Shown piece by piece: positions 49,270 to 59,072 of a DNA stretch of 64,000 nucleotides. Below the pieces are notes generated by a model. That model did no database searches. It saw only the letters and a program-made list of their open reading frames with translations, and was not told the DNA's origin. The stretch's first letter is position 1, and each line of letters begins with the position of its first letter. The stretch is from the NCBI RefSeq assembly GCF_051020765.1, contig NC_134929.1, positions 20,529,135 to 20,593,134 on the forward strand. Reading direction: 5' to 3'. The position numbers and the translations under genes were made by a program. This DNA comes from Lasioglossum baleicum. Lineage: Eukaryota; Arthropoda; Insecta; Hymenoptera; Halictidae.

Positions 49270-49462
49270 CAAGGTACCCGTGTATTTTAATTTCACAAAT
49301 GTTTGTATTTTTTATTTTACATATGCATTTTAATATACGGTCATTTAACGTCGAACAATTTACCGCAACTTTATTATTGTCTTACTTCTAACGTCAACAG
49401 TAGAAAAGAATTCGATCTAAAAACAATAACGCCTCAGTTGTCGGACTCGAACGTGCCGACGA

Positions 49463-49576
49463 ACGGATCCGTGAATACGGATCCGTGTAATATACGGATC
49501 CGTGTAATATACGGATCCGTGTACACGGATCCGTGTTCGCAGCCCCGTGTAACACGGACCCGTGCTACACGGATCC
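49463..49576 (+). repeat. Tandem palindrome array ACGGATCCGT
   Basis: The 10-bp palindrome ACGGATCCGT recurs at 14-17-bp steps (spacer GTAATAT), then degenerates through GTGTAACACGG and GTGCTACACGG. About five clear units. Confidence 0.85.
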
Positions 49577-50214
49577 TTAAATTCGCACTACACGATTCAC
49601 GTACCACGTGTATTTACATACACGTGAAACGGGGATCTCTACTCTGAACGTATCAGGCGTATCGAAGAAAAAGTTCGAGCAGATTGGATGCGCCGAAGTT
49701 TCGAGTAACGACCACGCGTATTTCGCGCGAGAATTTCCAAGCGAGCTGTTTCGCAAGATGCCTGCAACTTGCTCTAATTAATTGTATGGTAACTTCGGGT
49801 ATTTTTATCTTCGGCGAAACAGGAGGTATCGCTCGAACTAATCGATCGGATAAACACGGCAAAAATGCTTTTCGCCCAGCGTTTTCCAAAAAACGATATC
49901 CTGGCGATTCGTTTGAGCCAGCCGCGTTTGTTCTGTTTATTCCATTAAAAGCGGAATTTATTTCTTCCCGGTGAAAGAGGAGGTCGGTTTTGTTTGTGGA
50001 ATATCATGCAGTTTTACTTTTCAGCAGGGTCCCTGGATTTTCAACACTGAACGTACCACGACCGGTTTTCCATTATTTATTTTATGATTATTGAATGTAC
50101 AGAGAGTCCTCCACACATTCGTAATGAATTAAATGAATCTCTTCAATCGAGAACATATCGTTTGAAAAATTACGGGGAATTTGACTACATTTAGCCTGGT
50201 GATTTATATAAATA

Positions 50215-50347
50215 GACTGCGAATTTTATGCATTCGTGAGAAAAATATGTGACATTGAAAGAAATAAATATATTAGAAAATAAATTTGTATTTCACTCTA
50301 ATTGCAATTCGGATACAATTTTTTATTTTGCATACAGATCCGCAGTC
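50215..50347. mobile_element. ACTGCGGAT-family MITE, copy 5' of the PHPT1 exon
   Basis: GACTGCGAATTTTATGCATT at the left and TTTGCATACAGATCCGCAGT at the right; 133 bp, about 245 bp upstream of the PHPT1 exon, inside its preceding intron. Confidence 0.6.
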
Positions 50348-50591
50348 CATTTCTAAACCAATGTATACATTTCGTAAAAATTGTTTGATGAGAACTCCGT
50401 TTTTCTCGTCATACATTTTCGTAAATATCGATCGAAAATGACATTTGAACTATTTCAACCTCACATTAAATATAAAAATGTCTCCGACTGCTTGCTCGCG
50501 ACCGATTTGAGATTTGGTGGGCGAGGTGCACTTATCTCACAATTTGATATATCTTAGGATCTAATTTAATCGAGGACTTTATTTGTTTCAG

Positions 50592-50719
50592 CGGATATCT
50601 TCGACGAGACCTGCGAGCAGCTGAAGTCGCACAGCTCATTGAAAGCTAAGTGCGTGGGTGGTGGAAGAATTGAGCACGATCCCGACGAGAGGACCATCAA
50701 AGTCTATGGTTATTCCCAG
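50592..50719 (+). CDS. PHPT1 (janA-like): Internal coding exon of 14-kDa phosphohistidine phosphatase (PHPT1 / Janus-A)
   Basis: The family removes phosphate from phosphohistidine (and, in mammals, some phospholysine) on cytosolic proteins. The exon follows a good acceptor (pyrimidine-rich tract ending TTTGTTTCAG) and ends CAG before GTAAAT. Two bases complete a split codon, then 42 codons read D-I-F-D-E-T-C-E-Q-L, and later CVGGGRIEHDPDERTIKVYG and Y-S-Q. The motif GGGRI with a following I-K-V-Y-G-Y-S matches human PHPT1 (CLGGGRISH...KIHVYGYS) and fly Janus-A. The DIF just after the junction corresponds to the residues following the catalytic His (human His53, in YHADIYD), so that His must lie in the previous exon. 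The entering intron is phase 1 and the leaving one phase 0. The upstream coding exon(s), about 50 residues including the FKYVLIKV-like strand, were not found in this window. Identity is firm; complete gene structure is not. Confidence 0.93.
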
Positions 50720-50993
50720 GTAAATCACGGAATTAGTCGTCTGCTAATGAGCCTCATCGATCCAATCGATTATTGACACTTGCCCACGGACTCCACGAGT
50801 CCTTTGGCAAACAACCCGGCGAATCTTGAAGCCTCGAGAGCTGTGGTCTGCCACGCTAACGTTAGATTAGTGATCACTACGAGGTGTCTTGATATGAACC
50901 GAGTCTGACTTGCCACTTGTTTATAAGATTAACCAGTAAACTGTAATAGTATATTTTGATCCGGCTGTTTCATAACATTTGCATGTTAAAATC

Positions 50994-51716
50994 CAGAGTT
51001 GTTCAGTAATTAATTACATGAGTATTTAATTACATCTTCAATTACATGTGCAAAATAATTACAATAAGAAAACGGTTAAATGGTCCAAAACAGAAAAATT
51101 AGTGGTTTAAAAGAACAATTACACTGAAGTAATTGTTAGACTCAATTACAATTACTGTAATCGTGTTAAGTAATTGCAATTACTCCTTTCACAGTTACTG
51201 TAATTGTAATTGTGGTCCGCAATTACAATTACTGGTTGAGCCAAAGTAATTCCAATTACCAATTACAATTACATGTAATTGTAATTTTATTTCTGCAATT
51301 TCAAGTAATTTTAATGCAATTACAAGTGATTGTAATTGGCAGTTGCAATTGCTTAACGCCAAAATGGTACCAAAAAAAAGTAATTAGGTACCTACTCAAT
51401 GGAAAAATGGTCTAAAAAGAGCGAATAAAACGCATATGTTATATATATTATCCGACTCCAACTTTGAAATGAGGGTAATTTTGGAAAGTAATGGTAATTG
51501 TTTTTGTGAAATATCAAATAATTAGCTACAAATAAATATTTAATGAATAATAAATATTTCCTAACATATGCTTTTTGTCTGTTCTTTTTAGACATTCCCA
51601 TTGAGTAGGTATCTAATTAATGTTGTAATTGCAACTACCAATTAGAATTACTTGTAATTGCAGTAATTGGCAAGTAATTGGTAATTGTAATTGAAATTAC
51701 ACTTTGCCCAACTCTG
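50994..51716. mobile_element. hAT-type MITE with CAATTA repeats in the PHPT1 intron, 723 bp
   Basis: Termini CAGAGTTG and ...CTTTGCCCAACTCTG with the exact 8-bp duplication TTAAAATC (50986-50993 and 51717-51724). The body is full of AATTACAATTAC variants, and it shares unrepeated stretches with 26720-27099 in opposite orientation (AACGGTTAAATGGTCCAAAA). It is larger because another element is nested at about 51385-51621. Confidence 0.85.
51385..51621. mobile_element. MITE nested in the intronic hAT element
   Basis: Inverted ends TTAGGTACCTACTCAATGG and CCATTGAGTAGGTATCTAA, with a second inverted block further in (TGGTCTAAAAAGA against TCTTTTTAGACA). About 237 bp, no coding frame. Confidence 0.6.
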
Positions 51717-52753
51717 TTAAAATCGCACAACAACCCAATAGACAGTATGTTAATAATTAAGGGAACGACCCCTAAAAGAAATCGATAAAACACTTAAACA
51801 ATGTATTCGATCATGGTTAATGGCCTGCAAGGATTTTTGGTCTAAAAGATTCTCTCGCTCGACAGAAAATCCCAGAGGATAAGATCCGGGAGCAATTAAT
51901 TATTTCGAGTCCTCTGTTTATCCTCGCGCAATCAACGAGCGCCGCGAATCTTCGCGACATTATTAATTGAAAGATCCAGCGGCGTTGTGCGAAGTAATCA
52001 TCGCGAGCTCCCGCGGGATTTCACCGATTCAATTATCGTCCGATGTCAATTAAACTTTAAATATCCGAAGTTTGAAAAATCTCCCAGGGCGCGAGCGTTG
52101 TTGGGCGTTGATAAAATGTCGATCGACTGTTAACTCGAGTGGAAAAGTCGGGTCCGGATCGAAATTAGATAACGATTGGAAGGGCGGAGGCGAGATGAGA
52201 TCGGATTCCCTTCGAAATTCTGTTTGCGGGGTAAACTTCGGTTGATCGTGCAAAAGTTCACGGTTCCGAGCAATTAGCATTGTAAATCAATCCCAATCCA
52301 TCTGCCCCCATAAAGAGGGTCGTCTCGTGTAAACGCTGGGAAATTTAACAGTTTTCATGAATTTTTTTCTGACCGATGGTACTTACCATCCTGACAATTT
52401 CTGTTTCTAATTTTCTCGTTAGAAGTGTGTTTACGCTTTTAAAAAATACAATTAAAAAGTCGACTTAAGCGGCGTGTGTTATGAACGAAAATTATCCGCG
52501 ATTTCTCAGAACGGTTCTTTAGACTACGATAAAGGGCTTCATAAATTTCCGAGAATTCTAAACTGTAAAGCGAGCCACTGACACGCGACGCGTGGGAAAG
52601 CAATTCGAACGCCGCCTCGGGTCTCGTCTTTCCTCGTTGCGGATCGAGAATCACTTTAAGATTCTGTAAACGCGTTTCTTCGAGGAAAGCACAGCAACTG
52701 TTGTTATTGAGAAACGGCTGTAATTTACCGAGACAATACAATTCATTTTCCAG

Positions 52754-52846
52754 GGCTTCGGACCGGCAGACCATGCGGTTTCCGTTGAAATCTTGAAAAA
52801 GAAGTATCCTGATTATAAAATCACTTGGTCGGACGAGGGCTATTAA
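52754..52846 (+). CDS. PHPT1 (janA-like): Last coding exon of PHPT1 / Janus-A
   Basis: After the acceptor TTCATTTTCCAG the frame reads GFGPADHAVSVEILKKKYPD then Y-K-I-T-W-S-D-E-G-Y and a TAA stop. This is the conserved C-terminus of the family (human: AYGPAQHAIST...KYPDYEVTWANDGY). Joined in phase 0 to the exon ending at 50719, it gives the C-terminal 73 residues of a protein that is about 125 residues in human. Nothing is missing at the C-terminus and no frameshift is seen, so the gene looks functional. An antisense open frame of about 200 codons covers this exon but has no family signature. A palindromic MITE begins about 300 bp downstream, in or beyond the 3' UTR. Confidence 0.93.
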   Translation, partial: GFGPADHAVSVEILKKKYPDYKITWSDEGY

Positions 52847-53154
52847 ACGGAAGGAGGAAGAAGTTTGCCGCAACGCCACTGTTTTCTGAAGAACCAAGAT
52901 CATTTTCAATGTATTTACCGAGTAAAATAAAGGCTTTGTAATAATCGTGGTTTGTAGAGTTCTTTCAGGATCTTTACGGAGTTCTTGTTTTAAGATCAAA
53001 ATTAGATAAGAAAATGCCATAATTTTCATTTCTTTGAGCTTCACAAATTCGAACAAAATACGACTTCATAAAGATTGAAAATTTGTAGTGTTCGAAATAA
53101 TATTAATACTACGAGATGTTCCACTTATCGTGACACACAAGTCACATTTTAATT

Positions 53155-53558
53155 CGCCGCCTGAATGTAAGAACTAGGTAACTTGAAATTTGGACATTTT
53201 GAGTTATCTACTTCGTATTAAAGACGAAATCAAGTAGAATTTAATGTAAAAAGTGGGTATATAACCTATCAAAGTGATCTACGACATTTAGTGAGCAGTG
53301 TTCAAAGTAAATAAAAAATAAATACAGATTTCTATTTATGTTATAAATGGCCAATTCGAACTTAAAAAAATTTTTTTAAATCCAAAATGATGTTTTTTCA
53401 TGTATTGTTTCACTTAAAATAAAGAAATATAAGCAGATATGGCATCATGTTTAAAATAGCGGTTTCACTATAATAATATTAAAACCTTAAAATACTGTTT
53501 CATCAATTTCTCTAAAATAAGGAATTGTAAGTTACCCAGTTCTTACATTCAGGCGGCG
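53155..53558. mobile_element. MITE downstream of PHPT1, 404 bp
   Basis: Inverted ends CGCCGCCTGAATGTAAGAAC and GTTCTTACATTCAGGCGGCG, flanked on both sides by AATT. The terminal match is about 25 bp and includes AGGTAACT / AGTTACCC. It contains no frame. It sits about 300 bp past the PHPT1 stop and may be transcribed in its 3' UTR. Confidence 0.75.
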
Positions 53559-53559
53559 A

Positions 53560-54399
53560 ATTGTTACCTGAACATTGGATGTGTCGTATTTTTGGTAGCC
53601 AAAAGAAATAGCTTGGGCAATTGCGAGTTCACTGAAATTTTCTACAGTTCTGAATTACCGACTCTGTAGAAAATATTCCAGTACGATAGCGGACTCTACC
53701 GAAATGAAACGGTAGCTGGTGAATTACATCAGCTTGCACACCGACGAGATGTAAAGACTGCTAGCCTCATGGGAGATCGTGTGTGACTCGAATAAGTACA
53801 TTAGTGGAATAATTCTCAGAACGTGGGGACAATTCTCGCCTCTCTCTCCATCAATGAAAAATTCTCGGGGGTAGCCACCCCACCGTCGCACCGTGCCTGC
53901 GACCCTCGCGGACCCAAGTGTGCGGCCTCGGTGTCATTAGTATAATTACAAATGAAAGTGAACACACGTGAGTTTCATTACTTCGTTATTGCGTCATATT
54001 TAATCGGAATACAGAAAGTGCACGAAAGTTACGTGGTGCGTTCCGTTTTCTCGTTTCATCCTCTTAATAGCGATCAAAATTATTTATTTGGATTTCCATT
54101 ATTTTCAATAGTTGTTTTTTCGCGATAATTTCATCTTGAAATGAAGTTTATTTAACTTTAATTTAAATTAATTTTGATTTTACGTTCAACCCGAATGATT
54201 ATATTATATATTGTATAGAGAGAGACAGTTGGTGCGCCGGGCCGACTGTGCCAACTCGCATCTAGGTTGCGCTCTGATTGGTCTGTGTTTTTCGTTAATG
54301 ACGCCTAAACAAAGCCGCGGATAACATTTTTGCAAAGGAAAATGTTGCTTCAAATGATCTCAGGAACCTCCCATTTCCGGCTGTTGAAGGAATTTTGGG
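53560..54399. other. Non-coding stretch after PHPT1
   Basis: Nothing recognised apart from a TACAGGGTGT-type end (inverted, ACACCCTGTA) at about 54401-54410, possibly the edge of a decayed MITE. Confidence 0.45.
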
Positions 54400-55085
54400 A
54401 CACCCTGTATATTTACAAAAGCTCTTATTAAATATCTTAACCTATTCTCCCTACCCCCCTTCCCGCACCCCTTCTCTTACCCCCCTTCCATACCCGTGGA
54501 CCTCCCCTTCCGGTCGCTCAACTTCCATCCTAATCTTTTCTTTTATTCCCTTCCTCCACCCATCCCCTCCTCCTTCATCTTCCAACACTCTTCCCACATC
54601 CTCTCCTGCCACCCTTTTTCCTCATCCACCCTCATACACACTTCCCACACATGCTCCCACGGCTCATTCTCCCATCCACACACTCTGCATTTTCTCCGAT
54701 CCTCATTCATCCAATACCTCTCTCCCATCATCTCATTCCCTAGTCTATATCTAGCCACCCTCTCCGCCACTTACTCTCCCCCCATCCTTTCTTTAGATAT
54801 CCTGGCAGTCCCTCCCCCTTTACCATCCCATACCATTTGTTGGACTTTGAACTTTCTATCTTCTCCCATCTTTCTTTCTCTTGTATCTTCTATTCCTGTT
54901 TTACTATTTCCCCACTCACCCGCTCTCTCCTCTGCTCTATCATTTCATTCGCTTTTTCCGTTGACCACCCCCTCTCCACAAAGAAGTCCCATCTCTCCTT
55001 CTCCCAACCATCCCTTATCCCAAACCGAATTATTAATTTTATATTTTCTATTAATTCGGGTTTATTGTTTGATGGTTGTTTGAAT
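54400..55085 (-). mobile_element. LINE ORF2 C-terminal fragment (minus strand)
   Basis: On the minus strand the frame reads ...AERVARYRLGNEMMGERYWM, then RRKCRVCGWENEPWEHVWEV and C-M-R-V-D-E-E-K-G-W. This is the C-terminal Cys-His segment (C-x2-C...H...C) that follows reverse transcriptase in jockey/R1-type LINEs. Reading frames on either side are interrupted. The 3' tail continues into an A/T-rich stretch ending ...TGTAAATATACAGGGTG on that strand. The strongly C/T-rich plus strand only reflects the purine-rich LINE codons. Confidence 0.7.
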
Positions 55086-55499
55086 AAATTTAAACAAAGT
55101 TCTTTCTGTTACAGAGCCTATGGGAAAAGAATCCATCTATCCAAAGATACCATTGACAGTCGTCACATATCGCGACTAGTCTCGTACTCTACGACGGTTC
55201 ATAGCTGTTTGGTAGAATCACGCAGTTTTCGTCACGACAAGCGTATCTTGAGTCGTGGAATGTGTTGTATTTTGTTAAGCGATAAATTAAGTATAGAAAT
55301 TTTTACGCAATTTTTCCTACACTATATTACACTACATAAAAAATTGTAATGTTATGGTAGTAAATAAAGGATATTTTTACATCAAATTAAAGTGTTCTTA
55401 TTTCCCACCCTGCAGAAATTATGGAAAAATCTAGAAGATACCTATAAATGCAGAAATCCCAAAAATTTTTCGGAAACTTTGAAAATAGAACCCTCCTAG

Positions 55500-56965
55500 T
55501 ATCAATACAAAAATTTTCGGCCGTCAGACTTGACGTCGAGTTGTACTACTGAAATCGTGTCACCTCCTTCGATATTATGTTCTCCTAATACAAATTCAAT
55601 TTTCGAGATTTTCAAAAATTTTCGCCAATTTTCGGCCGTCTGACTTGTCGTTGACTTGTACTACTGAAATTAGTGCCACCTCCTTTGACATTATGTCCTC
55701 CTAATGCAAAACTTGATTTTTCGAAAATTTTTCGAAAACCTTGAAAATTGAATTTGTATTAGGAGAACATGATGTGCAAGGAGGTATTCGAAATTCAGTA
55801 GTACAACTCAACGACAAGTCAGACGGCCGAAAATTTTCGAAAATTCAGTAGAACAAGTCAACGACAAGTCAGACGGCCGAAAATTGGCGAAAATTTTTGA
55901 AAACCTCGAAAATTGAATTTTGTATTAGGAGAACATGATGTCGGAGGAGGTGGCACGAATTTCAGTAGTACAAGTGAACGAAAAGTCAGACGCTCGAAAA
56001 CTTTCGAGAATTCAGTAGTACAAGTCAACGACAAGTCAGACGGTCGAAAATTTCGAAAATGGAACTTTGTATTACGAGAACATGATGTCGAAGGAGGTAT
56101 TCGAAATTCAGTAGTACAACTCAACGACAAGCCAGACGCTCGAAAAATTTCGAAAATTCAGTAGAACAAGTCAACGACGAATCGGACGGCCGAAAATTGG
56201 CGTAAATTTTCGGGAATCGCGAAAATTGAATTTTGTATTAGGAGAACATGATGTCGGAGGAGGTATTCGAAATTCAGTAGTACAACTCAACGACAAGCCA
56301 GACGCTCGAAAAATTTCGAAAATTCAGTAGAACAAGTCAACGACAAGTCAGACGGTCGAAAATTTCGAAAATGGAACTTTGTATTACGAGAACATGATGT
56401 CGAAGGAGGTATTGGAAATTCAGTAGTACAACTCAACGACAAGCCAGACGCTCGAAAAATTTCGAAAATTCAGTAGAACAAGTCAACGACAAGTCAGACG
56501 GCCGAAAATTGGCGAAAATTTTTGAAAACCTCGAAAATTGAATTTTGTATTAGGAGAACATGATGTCGGAGGAGGTGGCACGAATTTCAGTAGTACAAGT
56601 GAACGAAAAGTCAGACGCTCGAAAACTTTCGAGAATTCAGTAGTACAAGTCAACGACAAGTCAGACGGTCGAAAATTTCGAAAATGGAACTTTGTATTAC
56701 GAGAACATGATGTCGAAGGAGGTATTCGAAATTCAGTAGTACAACTCAACGACAAGCCAGACGCTCGAAAAATTTCGAAAATTCAGTAGAACAAGTCAAC
56801 GACAAGTCAGACGGCCGAAAATTGGCGAAAATTTTTGAAAACCTCGAAAATTGAATTTTGTATTAGGAGAATATGATATCGAAGGAGGTGGCACGAAAAT
56901 TCAGTAGTACAACTGAGCTATAAGTCGGAAGTTCGGGAAAAATTAGTGGTTTCAATAAATATAAT
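55500..56965. repeat. Higher-order tandem array with an inverted left end
   Basis: Monomers of about 145-167 bp carry TTGTATTAGGAGAACATGAT, CAGTAGTACAAGTCAACGAC and AAGTCAGACGGCCGAAAATT. The (A)GTATTAGG and GTATTACG types alternate, giving dimers of about 312 bp. Blocks at 55858-56164 and 56483-56789 are essentially identical and exactly 625 bp apart, i.e. two dimers per higher-order unit. From 55518 to about 55730 the monomers are reverse-complemented (TCGGCCGTCTGACTTGTCG), so the array turns around near 55735. It ends beside the poly(A) site of the minus-strand gene. Confidence 0.85.
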
Positions 56966-56993
56966 ACACAGATATTCTTTTTAATATATAGTC

Positions 56994-56999
56994 TTTATT
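56994..56999 (-). terminator. Polyadenylation signal AATAAA (minus strand)
   Basis: The plus strand reads TTTATT, i.e. AATAAA on the minus strand, 59 bp downstream of the stop of the 57058-57413 frame. The tandem array ends about 35 bp further on, so the gene end abuts the array. Confidence 0.5.
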
Positions 57000-57057
57000 T
57001 ATGTCATATATAAGTCATACATAAAAGGTACACCGAAATGCCTGTACAATATGTATA

Positions 57058-57413
57058 CTAATATTGTTCGTGTCCTATACTTCTCGTCTGGGATAGTAAC
57101 ATCTCATACATCATAGAATCCCAATGGGTTCTAATCTCTGCCAATGCAGAAAACTGGGTTGTAGTCCATGCTAACGTCGAACAGGTTAGATTCCGATCGA
57201 CTTGGTGCAGTTCTAGCGTTTCTGAAAAAATCGAAAGCATAGAAAAAGTCAGACGTCGAAGCACTGCAAACTGCAACCACAGACGAGATATAAAATCCTG
57301 TCTCTCTTGTGTGCGCTGGCAGTTTTTAATAGTATCTCGTCGGTGGCTTGCAGCTTGGTAGATGTGTATGCGTCCGTGGAAGTCGGATTTTAAAGCATTG
57401 TCAGTTTTAAGCA
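57058..57413 (-). CDS. Probable last coding exon of an unrecognised minus-strand gene
   Basis: On the minus strand a possible acceptor (TCCTTGCCTTTAACAAG) is followed by a 118-codon open frame ending TAG. The 3' end is supported by a minus-strand AATAAA at 56994-56999, 59 bp beyond the stop. The peptide begins L-K-T-D-N-A-L-K-S-D-F-H-G-R-I and later reads FISRLWLQFAVLRRLTFSML, WTTTQFSALAEIRTHWDSMM and L-S-Q-T-R-S-I-G. It has a balanced composition with aromatics and amphipathic helical segments, unlike the basic, Ser-rich chance frames elsewhere. No ATG precedes it in frame after the nearest upstream stop, so it must be spliced to an exon further right. No membrane segment or known motif is recognised. 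The upstream exon was not securely found. It is tail-to-tail with PHPT1. It could still be a chance frame. Confidence 0.55.
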
Positions 57414-57895
57414 CTTGTTAAAGGCAAGGACAATTATATGTATACGCCTCATATATAGACAGTTACAATTAGTCTTACAATTAGGAAGAAATATTAGATG
57501 ATCGAGTTGAAAAACTTTTCTGTTCCCACAGATCGATTCTCGAAACATTTAATTCGACCTTGGCGGCGGTACTTTCAAATTCTACGCGTGTAATGAAATT
57601 TTGTAGTGTTCTATTGTAATACAATAATTCAAGAAAATAAATTTATAGGTTAACTTGATGCACAAACTCGAAGAATTTGGAGTACGGAAGCCTGTAAAAA
57701 TTGGATGACTACAAGGTGCAAGGTGCATACCCTCGAATAAACACAGAACATCGATTATTTTAACACATTATTTTATTGGTTTTCCTTAAAAAAAGAATGA
57801 ACTTGAAATCGGTTGTTGGGTTTTTGGATTCTGGCGAGTAATGACTGGGCATTTCGAAGCGACGATACACACTAATTTGCAAATTGAACTAGCTA

Positions 57896-57975
57896 TGTAT
57901 ATATGTATATATACATACATGGTATACGCTCATATATGTATATATAATATTTATATATTTATATATATATATAAG
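57896..57975. repeat. (TA/TATG)n microsatellite
   Basis: TATATATGTATATATACATA-type sequence over about 80 bp, palindromic in character. Confidence 0.9.
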
Positions 57976-58755
57976 GTAGGTATCTTCTCTCTCGTTTTTA
58001 CTGCATAATACATAAGTAATGATGCATCACGTTTACGGTCGTGTACTCTCGTTCTATAATCGTTCTCGCTCGCGTCTCGCTTTCGCTCTTACATTCACGC
58101 TCGACACCGAACCGGTCGTTTTTGTAGTTTTTCTTTCTTCGTTATTTCGTAGATTCAATGAATAAATCGAGAGTTGTATCGTTTTTTGTTATTAGTTTTG
58201 TTTGTCTTTCTTTTCGTTATATATTTGCATCCCTTCTCGCGGCGCACGAGGGCCTCACTCGCTGGCAGATGCGAAAAAACATTCTGTTCTCACGTGCGGA
58301 GAGAACAAGGAATTAATACAATCGAACGTCTGCGTCACGGCAAGCCTGCGAACCTCGGAAACGAGGATTCCCGATCGCCGATCGCCGATTCTGGGCCCAG
58401 GTTCTCGCAACACCATTCCGCAAACGACTGCTACACCACCGTGCGCAGATCTATGGTCGCACGCCGCGTGTTTCTGCTCGTTTAACCCGCTAACCAAGTT
58501 GAATCGCGCATCTTTCATCGTCAAGCATGATAATTAAATCTCAGACGTCCAATAAGATAATTATCTCCCAGACGTCCAATAAGATAATTCACCCTTGGAC
58601 GGCAGAATCTGAGTCCACTTTGACTTCCGGTTGCAGACGACCCGGTCGATGTTTGATTTTACAACAGGATTTTATAACAGGATAAATATCGACCACAGAG
58701 TAAGTTCAGAAAATTGTAAAAGAATGTAATTCAGATGCAGGAGAGATACGTTTAA

Positions 58756-58881
58756 CCCTTTGACGATGAATGTTCACATACAGACGACTGAAGTGTTGAT
58801 GTTCTGTAAATTTAATTACGTACCTAATAAAAGATTCACGAATAATGGTAATTTCTCACATTATTTTCAAGTTTCAAAGGG
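58756..58881. mobile_element. TTAA-type MITE, 126 bp
   Basis: CCCTTTGA at the left after TTAA and TCAAAGGG at the right before CTAA. Short inverted ends only. Confidence 0.45.
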
Positions 58882-59019
58882 CTAAATCCTTCGATCCAGC
58901 ATTGTAATTTAATTCACGTCTCCTGGTTATCAGGTTAAACGTCGTTGTCACTCTTATCGATCCTGTTCGCGTTCTCGACGTGGCGCGGACAGGTGGAATA
59001 CGCATAAAGATAGTATCTG

Positions 59020-59023
<4 letters not shown>

Positions 59024-59070
<47 letters not shown>
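59024..59070 (+). repeat. (TC)n microsatellite
   Basis: About 23 TC units. An adjacent TATG-rich tract follows at 59108-59175. Confidence 0.95.

Positions 59071-59072
<2 letters not shown>

Larger units (their letters stand above)
46870..50214. other. Non-coding sequence upstream of the PHPT1 exon
   Basis: Should contain, or be spanned by, the 5' part of PHPT1, but no exon encoding the FKYVLIKV strand or the catalytic-His segment was found. Holds the NRF-1-like sites and the GGATCC array. Confidence 0.5.
50720..52753 (+). other. PHPT1 intron, 2034 bp, with a hAT MITE
   Basis: GT...AG intron between two PHPT1 coding exons. Its first third is occupied by a 723-bp CAATTA-rich hAT-type MITE (50994-51716). 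The rest is unremarkable AT-rich sequence. The insertion does not touch the splice sites. Confidence 0.9.

Noticed and set aside
52439..53056. 205-codon minus-strand open frame
   Set aside because: It is antisense to the real PHPT1 last exon and has no family signature; an open shadow frame.
54496..55083. 195-codon Ser/Pro/His-rich plus-strand frame
   Set aside because: Antisense of a LINE C-terminus; the odd composition is the complement of purine-rich LINE codons.
55858..56789. Repeated 83- and 90-codon frames on both strands
   Set aside because: Produced by the tandem array; identical because the 625-bp unit is duplicated, not because they are genes.
57555..57600. DLGGGTF-like peptide (actin/HSP70 phosphate loop)
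   Set aside because: A short chance match with an in-frame stop just upstream; no other part of such a protein is present.
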